64,000 nucleotides of DNA from Nitzschia sp. pyKryTriq1 (GCA_956465555.1 OY101123.1:124001-188000), one strand, 5' to 3'. Counted from the first letter of the stretch, positions 31,455 to 42,586 are shown. Numbers and translations are program-made. The notes: generated by a model not told the origin, from the letters alone.

Positions 31455-32420
31455 TATTATTTTATTTTTATTTGATCATATGTCCTCGAGCGAGAGTAGT
31501 AGTAGTACGATCATACCGGTACAGTAGTATTAGACCGCGTCGCGGTCGACTATCATGTATAGATAGACTGACTGGACGCAAGTAGTAAGAACTCAGCGTA
31601 TCGTTTCCCTCCCTAATAATATCGTGAGATACCGTACGTGTACTGTATCTTTCCTGCGTCCCCCTCCGTACAGTACGAGTAAATACGTGTACTGTACAAA
31701 TTCTATGATATGATACGGCGGTTGTGGAGATGAACGCAATAATAATATGGTTTCAGAAAATTCCCCGGATGCCCTCCTCCATCAGATAGAGGCACAAAAT
31801 CAGACGAGGGGACGACAGATGGACGTCTAACAACGACTACGTCAGGTCAGCTTCGTCCGCGCGGCCCAGAATAGGAAATACAAAAGGGTTGGAGGCATGG
31901 ATCAGACTTACTAAGGTCTGGCCGCCCTCAGCCCCGTGGGACTGGAACAGTCCCGAGATGGAGGTCTCGAAAGACCGCCATCGCCACCAAAGGCCATTCA
32001 GGAGGATGGTGGGGAGGAAGGAGGAGAAATTTTTACGCCGCGGCAGCGATCGGGAGCCGGCCGCAGCTTTCTCTCTTGAAGAATCGTTCACTCTGAGCCG
32101 TCTGGCCTGCGCTACCTCAGCTTTCCCCAACTTCGATAGATTTGGGGGCGGGCGGGGCGCGGGGGCCATTGACTATTGGGGGGGGGGATGCCAGCAAAGC
32201 AAAGCAAAGCTCATATCCCGATCGTGGCTTCTCGCACGCGGATGCTCCGTCCGCCGTAGAAAATGATTTTCTCATTTATTTTTCTTCTTCTTGATCCTCT
32301 CGTTTCTTCTGTCCTTTGTGATACATTAGGTCTATTGCTCATTAGATGATATCCATCCTACCGGTATCATAACGTATATACAGTATATACAGTACCCTCC
32401 ACCATAGTATCGATCGCATC
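31455..32420. other. Intergenic region with a GC-rich, hairpin-bearing island
   Basis: About 31490-31700 is TAG/TAC-type DNA. From about 31830 to 32265 composition changes to GC-rich with no microsatellite. Open frames occur on both strands (minus 31837-32169; plus 31889-32266), neither with a domain. Two adjacent perfect hairpins occur at 31938-31954 and 31963-31976. It may be a transposon remnant or a structured RNA; I make no gene call. Confidence 0.45.
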
Positions 32421-34677
32421 ATGTCCGATCAAAGCACCGTTCCATCAGCAGATCCAGTCCCACAAGAAGAACCAGCACAGCAAGAACCACAACTACAACT
32501 ACAAGAAGAACTACAAGAAGAACTACAACTACAACTACAGCAAGAAGAAGACCCCTCTACTAGTAGTGATATAATTACTCTGGAAGAACTCAAAGCCTGT
32601 CTCTCGACGCTCCAACGCTTGGTCCACCAGCAGGATCGTCGTGGATTGGAATTATTATCGGAAGAGCAACGGATTGCATTGATGCAAGCGGCGGGACGAT
32701 TGTCGAGACCGTCCAAGGAAGACTTGACGAAACGAAAAAAGCAGGCCAAAGATTTGGCCGCTTCTCAAAAGCGAGCGTTGGAAAAACGGGCCCGCGAAAC
32801 GACGGGAATACGAGTCGCACGACAAGCCGAAATCTTCCAAGCACCGGAACAACAACCACAACAACATCAATACGTATCATCATCATCATCATCGTTCTTG
32901 ATCCGAGAGGAGGAAGTGGAGGAAGAAGCGGGGGAGCAGAAACAACAACAAAAACAAAACCAACAACAACAACAAGTATTAGTAGGAGTATTGCCCGAAT
33001 TGAAATCCTTTCGCAATTGCTACGTTTGCAAAGCCAAATTTACCCAACTCCATCCCTTTTATGATACCATGTGTATGCGATGTGGCGATTTCAATTATCA
33101 AAAACGATTTCAAACGGCCGACATGACGGGACAGGTAGCACTTTTGACAGGATCTCGGCTCAAAATTGGATACCATTGTGCATTGAGGATGTTACGGGCC
33201 GGGGCTGTGGTCATTGCCACGACAAGATTTCCCGTCGATGCGGCAATGCGATTCCATCAACAAGAAGCGGATTATGATACCTGGAAGGATCGATTGCATA
33301 TTCATGGTTTGGATTTACGACACACGCCCAGTGTCGAATTGTTTTGTACGTATATCGAACAAACGTATGACCGACTGGATATTCTCATCAACAATGCCGC
33401 CCAAACGGTCCGACGTCCTCCAGGATTTTATGCGCATCTTCTGGAAGCCGAACAAATGCCAATGGAAGACCATGCACCGGCAGTACAACATTTATTAAAG
33501 AGTCATTATACCCTTCTTCAACGAATTGGTGGTGCTGGGAGTGGCGGTGGCGGTGGTGTTGGGGCGAATAATAATAATAATGTCGTTGTGTCAGGAGCAG
33601 TATCTTCTTCATCTTCTTCCGATGACGACGACGACGACGACCACCGCCACCACTACCAGCAGTCGTCATCTCTCATGGCAAGAACAACAACAACAACGAC
33701 GACGACGACGACGACACAAGCACGGACAGCACATGGACCATCGGTCACATGGGATACCACAAGTCCTGGAATTGGATTGAGAGCATCGGCTCAACTGTCT
33801 CAGATTCCATACAAATACGATGGATCCGACCATGAGCTACAGCAGCAGCAACTGCAGCAGCAGCATCCAGAACAAAATCTTTCCAATAATCAAGCCTTAT
33901 TATTTCCAAAAGGCAAATTGGATGCCGATTTACAACAAGTCGATCTACGAACGACCAATTCATGGCGATTGACCTTGGGAGAAGTATCGACCATGGAATT
34001 ATTGGAAGTCCAACTCGTCAATGCCATTGCTCCCTTTGTCTTGTGCAATCGACTCGTACCCATGATGAAACGACCCAATACATTGACCGGTCAAAAACAT
34101 ATTGTCAATGTGACGGCCATGGAAGGCAAATTCTATACGTACGTTTATACTCTGTATAATACCTTTGCCTTCGTGCTTTACTGACTGTCTGACTGACTGT
34201 CTGATGTCTGATGTCTGATGTCTGATGTCTGATGTCTGTCCACGTTTTGTCTTGTTGTCCTATCATCATCATGACCATGGTTGATTGATTCTCACTGTTA
34301 CGTATGTATGTATCTATTGTATGCACGCTCTTGTTCTTTTTTTTCGATAAAAACACACATGTTTCAGTTTTCACAAACCAACCGATCGTCATCCACATAC
34401 CAACATGGCCAAGGCGGCACTGAACATGTTAACCCATACGAGTGCTACAGAACTTGCGAAACATGGTATTTATATGAATGCGGTGGATACAGGATGGGTG
34501 ACGGATGAAGATCCCGCGCATCTCGCAGCAAAAAAGGTGAATGTGCACGACTTTCAACCTCCTCTCGATATTGTCGATGGAGCGGCCCGAGTGTGCGATC
34601 CATTCTTTGATGGTATTAATCGTGGAGAACATTGGTGTGGAAAGTTTCTGAAGGATTACTTTCCCATCCCTTGGTAA
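32421..34677 (+). CDS. Zinc-ribbon + short-chain dehydrogenase/reductase protein
   Basis: Joined as 32421..34138 and 34368..34677 (675 residues); the 229 bp intron is GTACGT...CAG and the join reads [20 protein letters not shown]. After a Gln/Glu-rich region comes a zinc-ribbon-like pair, CYVCKAKF and CMRCGDF (near residues 197-218). Then a Rossmann SDR domain: [18 protein letters not shown] (TGxxxxxG), [36 protein letters not shown], and [10 protein letters not shown]. The last motif resembles the PG-type loop of SDRs. At the YxxxK position the sequence is TNMAK, so Lys is kept but the catalytic Tyr is not. About 120 low-complexity residues are inserted before the last third. NAD(P) binding is likely; activity is uncertain. 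Confidence 0.8.
34184..34243 (+). repeat. TGTCTGA/TGATGTC tandem repeats in SDR intron
   Basis: Short tandem units (CTGACTGT, then about six TGATGTC copies) fill the 5' part of the SDR gene intron. Confidence 0.8.
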
Positions 34678-35314
34678 TTCGTAGTAATATCTCGTCAAGT
34701 GTAGTAGTACTACTAGAGTAAGATTGAACTACACTACTAGTAGCTAGAGTAGTAGAGCAGCTCACTCCTATAGCTAGCTAGTGGGAATGATCCACTATAA
34801 AACTCGGTGTCGTATACTAGAGATGAGAGCGACAGTACTACCGGTACAACTACTAGCTAGTAGTAGTACAGGTGGATTGCTAGCGATGAAGACAAGAAGT
34901 ACTACTGGAGTGGTCGAAGAGCGAAAGCACCTACAACGATGTATGAAAGTACTCTAGAGTATCAGCATCTCTACTAGAGTAGCTGCAAGAAGTGGATCAT
35001 GTCTCTACTAGAGTAGTACACTACTTGGAACAATACTCTATCAAGAAGCTCTTGTCTCTCAGCCAGCACGCACGCAGGAGCACTGGCATCATGTTGCGGC
35101 GGACTGCATCTCTACCTCTCTACTGCTCTTCCGGTACAGTAGTAGAGAGAAGCGAAAAAGCTGAAGTACAATCACCATAGATACACATGGTCCCAGGGAT
35201 AGATTGGCGTATGTATGCGCTCTCTAATATCAAGCTCTTGTCTCTCAGCCAGCACGCACGCAGCACTGAAATCATCGTTGACACGATGAAAAAGAATTTA
35301 ACCCCCTTCTAAAT
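34678..35314. other. Intergenic region with a 31 bp direct repeat
   Basis: TAG/TAC microsatellite DNA. A perfect 31-base direct repeat (begins AGCTCTTGTCTCTC) occurs at 35047-35077 and 35233-35263. The phrase CCCAGGGATAGATTGG at about 35191 recurs near 36660. No gene seen. Confidence 0.5.
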
Positions 35315-36469
35315 TCATGCGGCGCAGTTGGCTGCAGAGAAACGGATCGGTCGTTCTTGACGAAGAATGCTGCTCAACAAATCCTCCTCATCATCGTCCG
35401 CCTCCATACATGTGTAAAGAGATGACATGACTTGTCCCCGACGCTCATCGGATATTTGCTGCTTCCATTGTGACTCCCTGTGTCCCAAATACTTCTTGTG
35501 TGTTTGATTTCCGCGTTGTTTACTCATAAAGCTGAAGCGGTTCGAAAGTTGAGGCGTATCCGCCCGAATGAGAGTCGGCGGAGGCGGTGGTGGCGGTACT
35601 ACTACACCATCGGTAGTACTTTGATGATGATGATCCGAAACGGTCGAGTTGCCACAAGTGGAGGCCGTGTGATCGTCTTGTTCTCCTCCTCCAGCAAGTC
35701 GTTTGCTTACACGACCTGCAAAGCGACCCAAACTTCCTCGTCTCTGGGGTCGCGGCTCGAAGCTTGTTCGGATGACGGCGGAAGCAGGACAAAGTGACTC
35801 CTCCTCCTCCTTCTCCTCGATGCTCAACATTGGAAAGTCCCCATTACTATCATGCAGCAATTCCTCGTGGTGCATAATAGGCTCCTCTTGATGTTCCCCA
35901 ACGAGGCGCTTGCCTACACGCCCTGCAAAGCGACCCAAACTTCCTCGCCTCTGGGGTCGCGGCTCCTGGGAGCTTCGTGTGGTAGTGGAAGGACACAGAG
36001 ACTCCTCCTCCTCTTCCATGCTCAGCACTGAAAAGTCCCCATTGCTGTCATGCAGCATTTCCTCGTGATGCATAATAGGCTCCTCTGGTTGTTCCCCAAC
36101 AAGTCGTTTGCCAATACGCTCTGCAAAACGACCCAAGCTTCCGCGTCTCTGGGGCCGGTGATGCTCTGTGCTGGCTCGACTAGTGGAAAAACACATTGAC
36201 GACTCGTCCTCCCCACCACCACCACCCAAGCTAAAGTCGCCATTACTATCATGGAAGGTGTCATCATCGTTGTGCAGAGGTAGATTATAGGATGCTGGTT
36301 TCGAGTGATTGCTGCTGGTATTGCTCGACAACACTGCTACATCTGCAATCACAAACTTGGGTTTACATCGTTCCCCGTTCTCGTCTTCAAAGGCCAATTC
36401 GGACCATCTCAGCTCTCCCCGCTTCTTCTTTACCACTGTGCAATTGAGATTTTCTGGTATGCTTGTCAT
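35315..36469 (-). CDS. Hypothetical protein with three internal repeats
   Basis: 384 residues, no known domain. The centre holds three repeats of about 65 residues, each containing FHDSNGDF or LHDSNGDF, an acidic Ser/Cys-containing stretch (EEESLCP), then RPQRRGSLGRFA(E/G)R(I/V)(G/S)KRL. The Arg-rich block RRGSL looks like a basophilic kinase site, and the repeat may be a basic amphipathic helix. Repeats are well conserved at DNA level too, implying recent expansion. The N-terminus (LRWSELAFEDENGERCKPKF) looks folded. Function unknown. A basic SKRLGKELLGDL stretch in the protein at 43612-44751 is loosely similar. Confidence 0.6.
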   Translation of the reverse strand: MTSIPENLNCTVVKKKRGELRWSELAFEDENGERCKPKFVIADVAVLSSNTSSNHSKPASYNLPLHNDDDTFHDSNGDFSLGGGGGEDESSMCFSTSRASTEHHRPQRRGSLGRFAERIGKRLVGEQPEEPIMHHEEMLHDSNGDFSVLSMEEEEESLCPSTTTRSSQEPRPQRRGSLGRFAGRVGKRLVGEHQEEPIMHHEELLHDSNGDFPMLSIEEKEEEESLCPASAVIRTSFEPRPQRRGSLGRFAGRVSKRLAGGGEQDDHTASTCGNSTVSDHHHQSTTDGVVVPPPPPPPTLIRADTPQLSNRFSFMSKQRGNQTHKKYLGHRESQWKQQISDERRGQVMSSLYTCMEADDDEEDLLSSILRQERPIRFSAANCAA

Positions 36470-37425
36470 TGTCGTTAGCCTTTATTATTTTGGAATGGGC
36501 GTTGTATGCTTCTATCTGGATGGGAATAAACTGGGCGAGGAATAAATCGATCAATCGATGGGAACTGTCTTGTACCGGTATTAGTTGCTATCGCAAAGAG
36601 AACACGAAAGGATCAACAGGTTGGTGAAAAAAGTGACATGTTGGGATGATGATGATTGTCCCAGGGATAGATTGGCTTCTGTGCTACTTCCGGGAATAGG
36701 AATAATAATTATTGTGACGAATTGTGGGCGGCCGGCGAGTGTTCCGAACAAACACCTCAGCCCTTTCCAAATGTCATAATGTCTCCTTCTCAAGTCACAC
36801 TAATTGTTATTCCCCATCTCGATTAATAACAACACGTAATGACTACCAGTTTGACCAATGATAAATCAAGAGATATTTTCATTAAGTATCGAGTCATGAG
36901 GCATCTTTCAAAACGAGACTCCTCGCGCGCTCGCTCAGAGATGCGTGGTTCGTTTTCTACTGTACCCGTACAAGTACAGTGGTACAAGTAGTACGTACCG
37001 GTAGACACACGTGTAGGTGCACAACCTTTGTGACGTCATTGGAAGAAGGGTCCCATACCCAACTAGCTAAACTACTAGACTACAGTACCGGTACTGGTAA
37101 TTGTACCATTACTCCCCTGTCCACTACTTCTAGCTAGAGTAGTAGCTACTACTGCTACTGCTACTCTAAGTAGAGTAGAGTAGAGTAGAGTAGTAGACAC
37201 TACCACAGTTGGCAGATGTTAGAGAAGGGCGGTTGTTGTTGTTGTTGTTGTTGCTCTAGTAGTAGAGTAGTAGCTCGCGAAAAAATGATGCTTTACTCCC
37301 ACGTATACATCATGTTGCTGTAGCACCTGCTCCCCCCTGGAGTGATCTACAATCAAATCATCGAGCCGTCGTCGAACACCACCAGCAGTGAGACTCACTC
37401 TCTCTTCCTCTCTCGCCGCTTTCTA
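36470..37425. other. Intergenic region with CRE palindrome
   Basis: Contains TACCGGTA copies near 36573, 36996 and 37084, a TGACGTCA palindrome at 37031-37038 directly followed by TTGG, a TAGAG run near 37170 and a GTT run near 37231. No gene seen. Confidence 0.5.
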
Positions 37426-40400
37426 CTAGCTCTTCTTCCTCCCCTCCTCGCTTCGTTTCCAAAACGGCCTTCGAGTCAAATCCTCCCTCATTTCGTACAG
37501 TTCTTTGAGACTGTATTTGGTCAAGAGCGAGTTCGGATCCGATTTGCTGACCAAGGCCATTCGCTTCTTGTGCTCGACCAAGGTGTGGAAAAGAGCAAAC
37601 CTCCAGAAACGAATCGGTAGATTCCAAACGTAGTATTCTCGAAACTGTCGACACAAGCTTCCCAAATAGGATTCCTTGTCAGGGTCCCAGTAGGTAATCT
37701 TGGGCTTGGGCTGACCGCCCAAGAACTTTTGAAAGAAATTGTTGGGACGAATGTAGGGCAGGGACACGTCGATGCCACTATGCCAATATTGAGCCCCACG
37801 ACTCGAATATCGGATCAGAGCCGGCGGCAAGTGCGGGACGGAATCTCCCTTGACATGAAACTTGGCGATCCGGAGCTTTCCAACATTTTCTTGGTGTTTG
37901 ACAGCACCTGCAAATCGCCAGTTTCCAATGCAGGGCGCTCCGAATGTGACGCATTCAATGGCCCCACAATGGTCGGTGAAACGGTCTTCGGTCGAAGCAT
38001 ACAAGGAAAAGATAGCCGCTAGCGCCGCTCCCAAAGAATGGCCAGTAATCGTGATGCGAGTGTTGGGCCCCGTCAGTTTGCAATAATGTCGTAGCTTGGC
38101 GGTAATCTCGTCATACTTGGTCGTCCCAGTATCCTTCCGGACACGAAAAAGATACTTGTGGAATCCACTGTGAAGTCGAATATTGTTGGGACGGTTGGGA
38201 TAGTCTTCCTTGACTGGGTTACTGGTGGCCGTGTCGTACCAATCCACAATATGGCGCCAATCGGTTTCCGTGTACGCTCCTCGAAAGGCGAGCAACACCT
38301 TTTGCTTCTCTCGATCAATCGAAATAGCGTACGTGCATTCGTGCTGAGTATGCCAATCGCTCAACCAGACCATTTCGGCTCGAGAATTCGCCAGGATATG
38401 AGAGACAGTCCCTTCTCGAAAGAATGTCTTGATGAAACCCAGTCTCCAAAAGTCTCGTTTGTCCAGTGCTTGGAGTATCAACTGCCGAATGGTATCCGAG
38501 TCGTGATACTCGGGAATTTGAAGGGATACATCACCGTCATCACCATCGTCTGACAATGGAGTGGATACTTCCACTCCCTCCTCCTCTTCAGCAATACTAC
38601 TATTTCCATCACCGGCAGCACCACCACCACCACCACCACCACCAGCATCGTCGCCACCGTCGTCATGTTCTTGTTCATGATGGGACCGGAACTTCTCTCG
38701 TAGTTGCGCCAACTCTTTTCGCAACTCTTTTCTTCTGGCAGTGGATGCCGCTGACGTTGTTTCCCGGCCACTCGATGCTTTCGCACCACCACTTGTGGTG
38801 TTTGTCGTCGTCGCGACGAGTTCTTCGGAGTCTTCTCCCCACTTCAAGAGTTGATTTTGCATTTGAGCAATTTCATCCAATTCTTGTTGTTGCCGTGCCA
38901 CTGGACCTTTGGGGAAATTCTTGGTCAATTGCTCGACACGGATCGAGAGTTGTTCGGGAATGGCCTTTTCGACACGTTCACGAATTTCCTTGAATGTATT
39001 ATTGAGGGATGGCATACTGGCATGCATCATGGCAAGCGCACTGCTGGACACCGCCACTGCCGATGGTGTTGGTTGAGTGGAATTGTGATGAGTGGGAGTT
39101 CCGGTCCCTCCTCCTCCTCCACCACCACCACCGATGGTCGATTCTGTAGAATCCTCTCGATTTATATTCTTCTTATTGACGGGTGATGATGGTGTCTGCT
39201 GATGATGATTAAGAGAAGCAGCAGCAGCAGCAGCTTGATCTTCCTTTTGTTCGTGTAACTGTGAGGATTGACTTTGTAATTGTGATTTCTTGCTTCCACC
39301 GGGAGCAAATAGTTGATCGACCAATTGGACGGAATCATCATCCTTTTCATCTTCCATGTCGACATTGGGATTAAAGTGAGACGGTTCCAAGTTGGTACTC
39401 GCCCGTCGTTGCATTGTTCGAGACGCGGATACGGTAGGCGGCGTGGCCGGTGTGGCCGGAGTAGCCAATCCTCCTCCTCCTCCCCCCACACTGGCACCAC
39501 CGCCCGATTTATGCGAATGTTGAGTGTATTGGGAAAAGGATAAAGAAGCGGAGCGTTCAATATTCATCAAACTTTGTGGTTTGGGAATGGGCGGGATAAA
39601 AGTAGGTCCTCCTGGTGTTGTGAAGGAGGATGGATACTGCTGCTGCTGCTGCTGCTGCTGTTGTTTTTGTGGAGTACTATTCGACGTATTGTTCCAAGAA
39701 GCGCCCCCCAATGAGACTTCATCTTCTGGGAAGAACTCGGGAGTCCCCCCACCTCCCGTAGCCACTTCTTCCCCACTTTCCATCGTTTCGATCCAATTTG
39801 TACTGTTGTTGTTGTTATAACCACCGCCCACACCAACTCCACCACCACCAGCATGTCCTTTCATCATTAGTATTATATCTTCATCGAGGGGATACATTCT
39901 TCGAGAGACTCGTGCTATTTTTGGATTGACATCTTCCGACAACATTTCATTGTAACAATGCAAGAGTGATGGCATTCCATTGGCCGCCCGAATATCCCGT
40001 TTAAAGATCTTTCTGGCATTGACGCCCGCATGATGATGATGATGATGATTCGAAGCGTCGGTCGCCGACGCCCATGGACTTAGCAAGGCCGGTTTGTATC
40101 GTCTTCGATGATGATGAGGATGTCGAGGTTTCTTGTTCCGATCTTTGGCCACATCTTCGGCTTCTCTCAAGATTTCCACGAGTAAAATGGCCATGATATG
40201 ACTGGCCGTGACACCCTCTGTATCTTCATAATCGTAAAAGCCGGCATAATCTCGTGACGTCAATCTTGGCGATCGATCGCTGTCCAAGGCCAAATGTTCA
40301 AAGAGGGTCCGAATCCTTCCCGTCGCGGAAAGGATCCGCAAATCGGCCAACAAGAAAATGAGCATGGCTTGGGCCATAGTTTCTTCTCCCAATTCCAACA

Positions 40401-40827
40401 AACTCATATGCTCCTCCTCCTCATGTTGTTGTTGTTGTTGTTGTTCATGATCATTGATATTATCATCAATATTATGCTTATTCTGCTCGAGTATTTTAAG
40501 TGGAGGAGGACCTGACGTCGACATCATTGGCGGGATGTGAAAATTGCTGTCGTCCTCAATCACAATTGCTGACGGAGGTCCAGGCGATGTAGGAGTGTTG
40601 TTGTTGTTGAGGCTGTTGTTTTGGTGGTTGTGCTGCTGCTGCTGCTGCTGGTGGTTGTGGTGGTTGTGGTTGTTCTGGTTGCTCGTACTGCTGGCAGTAG
40701 TCTCAGTAGCAGCTTCGCCTCGTGCAGGCTGGTCTCCATCATTGCTCTCATTGGATGCTGACAGCGGCACTCCTGCTGGACCTTGACTAGTCGTTTCTTC
40801 CAACGCAAAGTTCTTCTTCTTCCCCAT
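37426..40827 (-). CDS. Class 3 lipase-domain protein
   Basis: 1,133 residues from Met at 40827; an in-frame Met at 40917 would add 30 residues translated from a CT/GA microsatellite, so I prefer the shorter form. The alpha/beta-hydrolase Lipase_3 domain is at about residues 850-1060: KVLLAFRGAYTETDWRHIV, NIRLHSGFHKYLF, TRITITGHSLGAALAAIFSL (nucleophile Ser in GHSLG), VKGDSVPHLPP (Asp), and QYWHSGIDV (His), a complete triad. An N-terminal helical region (MAQAMLIFLLADLRILSATG, TASHIMAILLVEILREAED) may be regulatory. The middle is Asn/Gln/Gly-rich. It is expected to hydrolyse acyl glycerides; location is unclear, with no signal peptide seen. Confidence 0.85.
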   Translation of the reverse strand: MGKKKNFALEETTSQGPAGVPLSASNESNDGDQPARGEAATETTASSTSNQNNHNHHNHQQQQQQHNHQNNSLNNNNTPTSPGPPSAIVIEDDSNFHIPPMMSTSGPPPLKILEQNKHNIDDNINDHEQQQQQQHEEEEHMSLLELGEETMAQAMLIFLLADLRILSATGRIRTLFEHLALDSDRSPRLTSRDYAGFYDYEDTEGVTASHIMAILLVEILREAEDVAKDRNKKPRHPHHHRRRYKPALLSPWASATDASNHHHHHHAGVNARKIFKRDIRAANGMPSLLHCYNEMLSEDVNPKIARVSRRMYPLDEDIILMMKGHAGGGGVGVGGGYNNNNSTNWIETMESGEEVATGGGGTPEFFPEDEVSLGGASWNNTSNSTPQKQQQQQQQQQYPSSFTTPGGPTFIPPIPKPQSLMNIERSASLSFSQYTQHSHKSGGGASVGGGGGGLATPATPATPPTVSASRTMQRRASTNLEPSHFNPNVDMEDEKDDDSVQLVDQLFAPGGSKKSQLQSQSSQLHEQKEDQAAAAAASLNHHQQTPSSPVNKKNINREDSTESTIGGGGGGGGGTGTPTHHNSTQPTPSAVAVSSSALAMMHASMPSLNNTFKEIRERVEKAIPEQLSIRVEQLTKNFPKGPVARQQQELDEIAQMQNQLLKWGEDSEELVATTTNTTSGGAKASSGRETTSAASTARRKELRKELAQLREKFRSHHEQEHDDGGDDAGGGGGGGGAAGDGNSSIAEEEEGVEVSTPLSDDGDDGDVSLQIPEYHDSDTIRQLILQALDKRDFWRLGFIKTFFREGTVSHILANSRAEMVWLSDWHTQHECTYAISIDREKQKVLLAFRGAYTETDWRHIVDWYDTATSNPVKEDYPNRPNNIRLHSGFHKYLFRVRKDTGTTKYDEITAKLRHYCKLTGPNTRITITGHSLGAALAAIFSLYASTEDRFTDHCGAIECVTFGAPCIGNWRFAGAVKHQENVGKLRIAKFHVKGDSVPHLPPALIRYSSRGAQYWHSGIDVSLPYIRPNNFFQKFLGGQPKPKITYWDPDKESYLGSLCRQFREYYVWNLPIRFWRFALFHTLVEHKKRMALVSKSDPNSLLTKYSLKELYEMREDLTRRPFWKRSEEGRKKS

Positions 40828-41329
40828 GACGATGTCTTCTTCTTCTTCTTCTCCTTCGTTGCTCCCTCTCTCTCTCTCCCTCTCTCTCTCTCCCTCCCTC
40901 GGTTGTCCTGAGTACAAGAAGAGGATGGCTCCGTTCAGCTCAGCTCACAGTACAGTACAGTAGCTGTTGTTGTTGTTGTTGTTGTTGTTGTTGTACTCCT
41001 CTCGGAACTAATACTCGTACATCATCAACCATCATCATCATTCATCATCATCTATCTACCGCGTAATAGCGCGAAGTCTATTACTCGTACGAACACTACT
41101 AGTACTGTAGTACAAGGTACAGTATTTCATACAAGGACTGCGTGGTCTACGCACCGCCGCGCACCTCCCTTTTATTTTGGGCGGGAACCAGGGGGGCCCG
41201 GCGCGCAAATCGATCGCTACGTGGATAGGGACATACATAATATCAAGTTCACGTATGAATAGTAGTGTCAATGAGTCTCACACATCATACGTACATACCC
41301 AAATCTTGCCCAAATTCAGCATTCGACAT
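40828..41329. other. Intergenic region upstream of lipase gene
   Basis: Holds a CT-rich run at about 40863-40900 and GTT repeats at about 40965-40993. No gene seen. A possible retroelement LTR begins to the right. Confidence 0.45.
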
Positions 41330-42485
41330 CGTCCGTCCGTCCGTCCGTCAATGCGTTTAGATGCACGTCGACTACTGTCACAGAACAACGAGATCGCTGC
41401 AGGACTCATGCGAATCTTTCGTCTGTCGTCGACCGATTTCATTCGTGCACGCCCGTTTCATGCAGACGTTTCTGACCGTTACGAGGAAGAACAAAATCAA
41501 AACCAAGATCTTCTTGATCGATCTCTTCTTCCAACATCGTACAGCAGCATTGGTTCCTAGATAGCTTTTCTCACAATTCTATGAAATAGACCTTTTCTAT
41601 CAACATTGTCATCACTACTTTAGTTTCACTATCGTACTTCTATTCGCTCCCGATCAAATCAGACTTCATCTCTGATTGCATCGTGACAGGTTACGAGCCC
41701 ATGTAACTACTACAGATTCGCAGCGCATGTCCGAAGAGGATACCCACGACGAATCACCAACAATTGAATCCGAGGAAGAGTGGTCTGCAATCTCTACAAG
41801 AAGTGCACTTCGACGTCTTCCACCTCCACCTCTCACACCTCTTGCAACGGTAAAGAGAGCAACCTTTCAAACTCCAACTCCGAAGCAGGCACCGAAGAGT
41901 TCCGCACCAAGTACCTCTACTCCAAGTTCCAGTCCCGCCATCATCATGACTTCTACACCACCTCCTCGGACTGGAGGATTGAAACAAATGGGCAAAGAGG
42001 ACATACCATGGTCCGGAGGAGGACAACTAGATCCTCACAAACGCGTCGAGCCCGAGGGAGCATCCGCGTACCGTCCAGAGACAGACCTACGCTCGTTGAT
42101 GCGAGTCGAAGACGCCTGTACTGAACCCCTCGAAGAGTCCGAACGCATTGACATTGGGTCTACCCAAGGCGGCGATTCCGGAACCACTACTCTCGTCGCA
42201 TGGCTCAATGCTATTCAACGTCAGATGACCTCCACAGGAGGCCCTATGCTACTATGATCGGATGTCTAATGTACCTCGCGAACAACACAAGACCCGACAT
42301 CCAATATGCTGTACATGCATGCGCAAGATACACCCATCACCCCAAGGAACATCACTCGAAAGCGGTAAAACGGATTATCCGATATCTGGTTGGCACAAGT
42401 ACGCAAGGCATGATTTTCAAGCCCACGTCTGAGCTTACCATGGATATGTACGTCGACGCCGATTTCGCTGGAATGTTATCCAGTG
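41330..42485 (+). mobile_element. Internally deleted Ty1/Copia-type retrotransposon remnant
   Basis: Approximate limits. Positions up to about 41690 may be LTR-derived, ending ...CGTGACA before a GGTTACGAGCCCATG stretch placed where a primer-binding site would lie. A gag-like frame follows from 41727 (MSEEDTHDESPT..., Pro/Thr-rich) and runs to about 42190. A different frame from about 42230 encodes the end of Copia reverse transcriptase and start of RNase H: YATMIGCLMYLANNTRPDIQ, YAVHACARYTHHPKEH, and YVDADFAG. Protease, integrase and most of the polymerase are missing, and the right side dissolves into TAG/TAC microsatellite after 42490. Non-autonomous or dead. Confidence 0.65.
42230..42482 (+). 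pseudogene. Copia RT/RNase H fragment
   Basis: About 85 residues matching the conserved stretch where Copia elements check parental polymerase and RNase H: GCLMYLANNTRPDI, ACARYTHHPKEHH, VKRIIRYLVGT, and VDADFAG. It is cut at the left by a frame change and at the right by microsatellite DNA. Confidence 0.8.
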
Positions 42486-42586
42486 AAGATAGTACAGTAG
42501 TACTCCCTACTACTATAGTACTACCGAAAGTACTACTAGTAGTAGCTAGTTTACGATATACTACTAGTAGCAGTAGTAGAGTACCG

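Noticed and set aside
38466-38993. Plus-strand open frame of 175 codons inside the lipase gene
   Set aside because: His-rich composition reflects CAT/CAC repeats antisense to low-complexity coding DNA.
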